NCBI GenBank assembly: GCA_016873635.1
Contig: VGWJ01000025.1
Location: 1 to 39,578, forward strand
From: Lentisphaerota bacterium
Lineage (GTDB): Bacteria > Verrucomicrobiota > Kiritimatiellia > UBA8416 > VGWJ01
Direction: 5' to 3'
DNA length: 39,578 bases
The first letter of the stretch is position 1; the number at the start of each line of letters is the position of its first letter. This document shows positions 39,229-39,578 of the stretch, in pieces. Position numbers and translations under genes: made by a program. The notes beneath the pieces were generated by a model. It was not told the DNA's origin. It saw nothing but the letters and a program-made list of their open reading frames with translations, and searched no databases.

Positions 39229-39275
39229 GGTGGCCCGCGACAGATCAAGGTGGCCCGCGACCTCCGGGCGCGGGC
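39229..39275. repeat. 13-bp direct repeat with a following hairpin
   Basis: GGTGGCCCGCGAC occurs at 39229-39241 and again at 39249-39261 (20-base period). The second copy also forms a stem GCCCGCG (39253-39259) with CGCGGGC (39269-39275). It lies just after the helical-repeat gene and could be a small repeat element or a transcript end structure. Confidence 0.4.
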
Positions 39276-39392
39276 GTGTTGGGAGGGCACTGTTTGCTTG
39301 GGCGGGTTGCGCGGCAGTTAGGGGCGATTGCGGGGCGCCCGGCGAGAACGGGCTGCCGGTTGAGATCGCTGTGTTTGCTGGGAGGTGAAGTC

Positions 39393-39578
39393 ATGCGCCG
39401 GAAGACAAGCATTCCTGTGGGCGTGGCCGCGGCGGTCCTTGCGGCGGTGGGGCCGGCCCGGGCCAAGGTGGACCTGGTGACGCTGCCGGCGCGGGACACG
39501 GTGCAGCTTACGATCTACAACTCGGCGGACCTGACGCTGGTGCGGGAGAGCCGGGCGCTGACGCTGAAGGAGGGGCTG
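39393..39578 (+). CDS. DUF4139-like exported protein, N-terminal part (3' end outside window)
   Basis: ATG 39393 has GGGAGGTGAAG upstream. Only 62 codons are present. The first 24 residues are a signal peptide (GVAAAVLAAVGPARA), and the mature start reads VDLVTLPARDTVQLTIYNSA then LTLVRESRALTLKEG, which matches the N-terminal YNSxLxLVRxxR pattern of DUF4139 proteins. The function of that family is unknown. The gene continues past the window. Confidence 0.65.
   Translation, partial: MRRKTSIPVGVAAAVLAAVGPARAKVDLVTLPARDTVQLTIYNSADLTLVRESRALTLKEGL

Overview
This is a very GC-rich bacterial window with tightly packed genes, many of which overlap as ATGA or GTGA. Lipoprotein-type and Sec signal peptides, an outer-membrane beta-barrel candidate, a phospholipid acyl-recycling enzyme and LolD/FtsX-type ABC genes point to a diderm. 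The lamin-tail/CotH protein, the PQQ-type propellers and a TRL-like remnant suggest the PVC superphylum (Kiritimatiellota, Verrucomicrobiota or Lentisphaerota). That placement is an inference without a search and is only moderately secure. No rRNA, tRNA, CRISPR array, transposase or phage gene was recognised.

Layout. (1) 1-10.8 kb, plus strand, one operon-like run: the end of a PQQ-type propeller, a NuoE/HndB/NuoF fusion with two extra 4Fe-4S clusters, a NuoG-like iron-sulfur protein, a GT4 glycosyltransferase, a second propeller, an ABC ATPase and a large FtsX-type permease. The electron-transfer pair has no catalytic hydrogenase or formate dehydrogenase subunit in view. (2) 10.8-15.1 kb: a promoter, a small lipoprotein, a truncated exported ORF and a three-domain LplT/PlsC/acyl-ACP synthetase protein. 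(3) 15.1-22.9 kb: a surface-glycan-like cluster with a GT-C-like membrane protein, a small hybrid membrane protein, and two related GT4 enzymes on either side of a lamin-tail/CotH-kinase protein that carries an in-frame repeat insertion. (4) 22.9-26.9 kb, minus strand: zwf, ptsI, a thioredoxin-like protein and a small cysteine-containing module reading in frame into it. (5) 27.1-29.3 kb: an O-methyltransferase and an RlmD/TrmA-type RNA methyltransferase. (6) 29.3-33.8 kb: a palindromic leader, then pstS, an outer-membrane DUF2490-like gene, pstC, pstA and pstB, with no phoU. (7) 33.9-35.5 kb, minus strand: a small zincin, a TSUP permease and a collapsed propeller pseudogene. (8) 35.6-39.6 kb, plus strand: an unusual structured leader and alanine dehydrogenase, a TRL-like remnant, a helical-repeat exported protein and the start of a DUF4139-like protein.

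The most unusual signal is the leader at about 35612-35764. It has a 13-nt perfect complement to the 3' end of 16S rRNA ahead of a 13-codon ORF, an 11-nt match to a universal 16S segment, and a 12-bp terminator-like hairpin that almost touches the alanine dehydrogenase start codon. Other notable features are GC-rich palindromic repeats lying inside or fused to reading frames, two mini-ORFs bridging operon genes, two near-leaderless promoter arrangements and several internally deleted genes.
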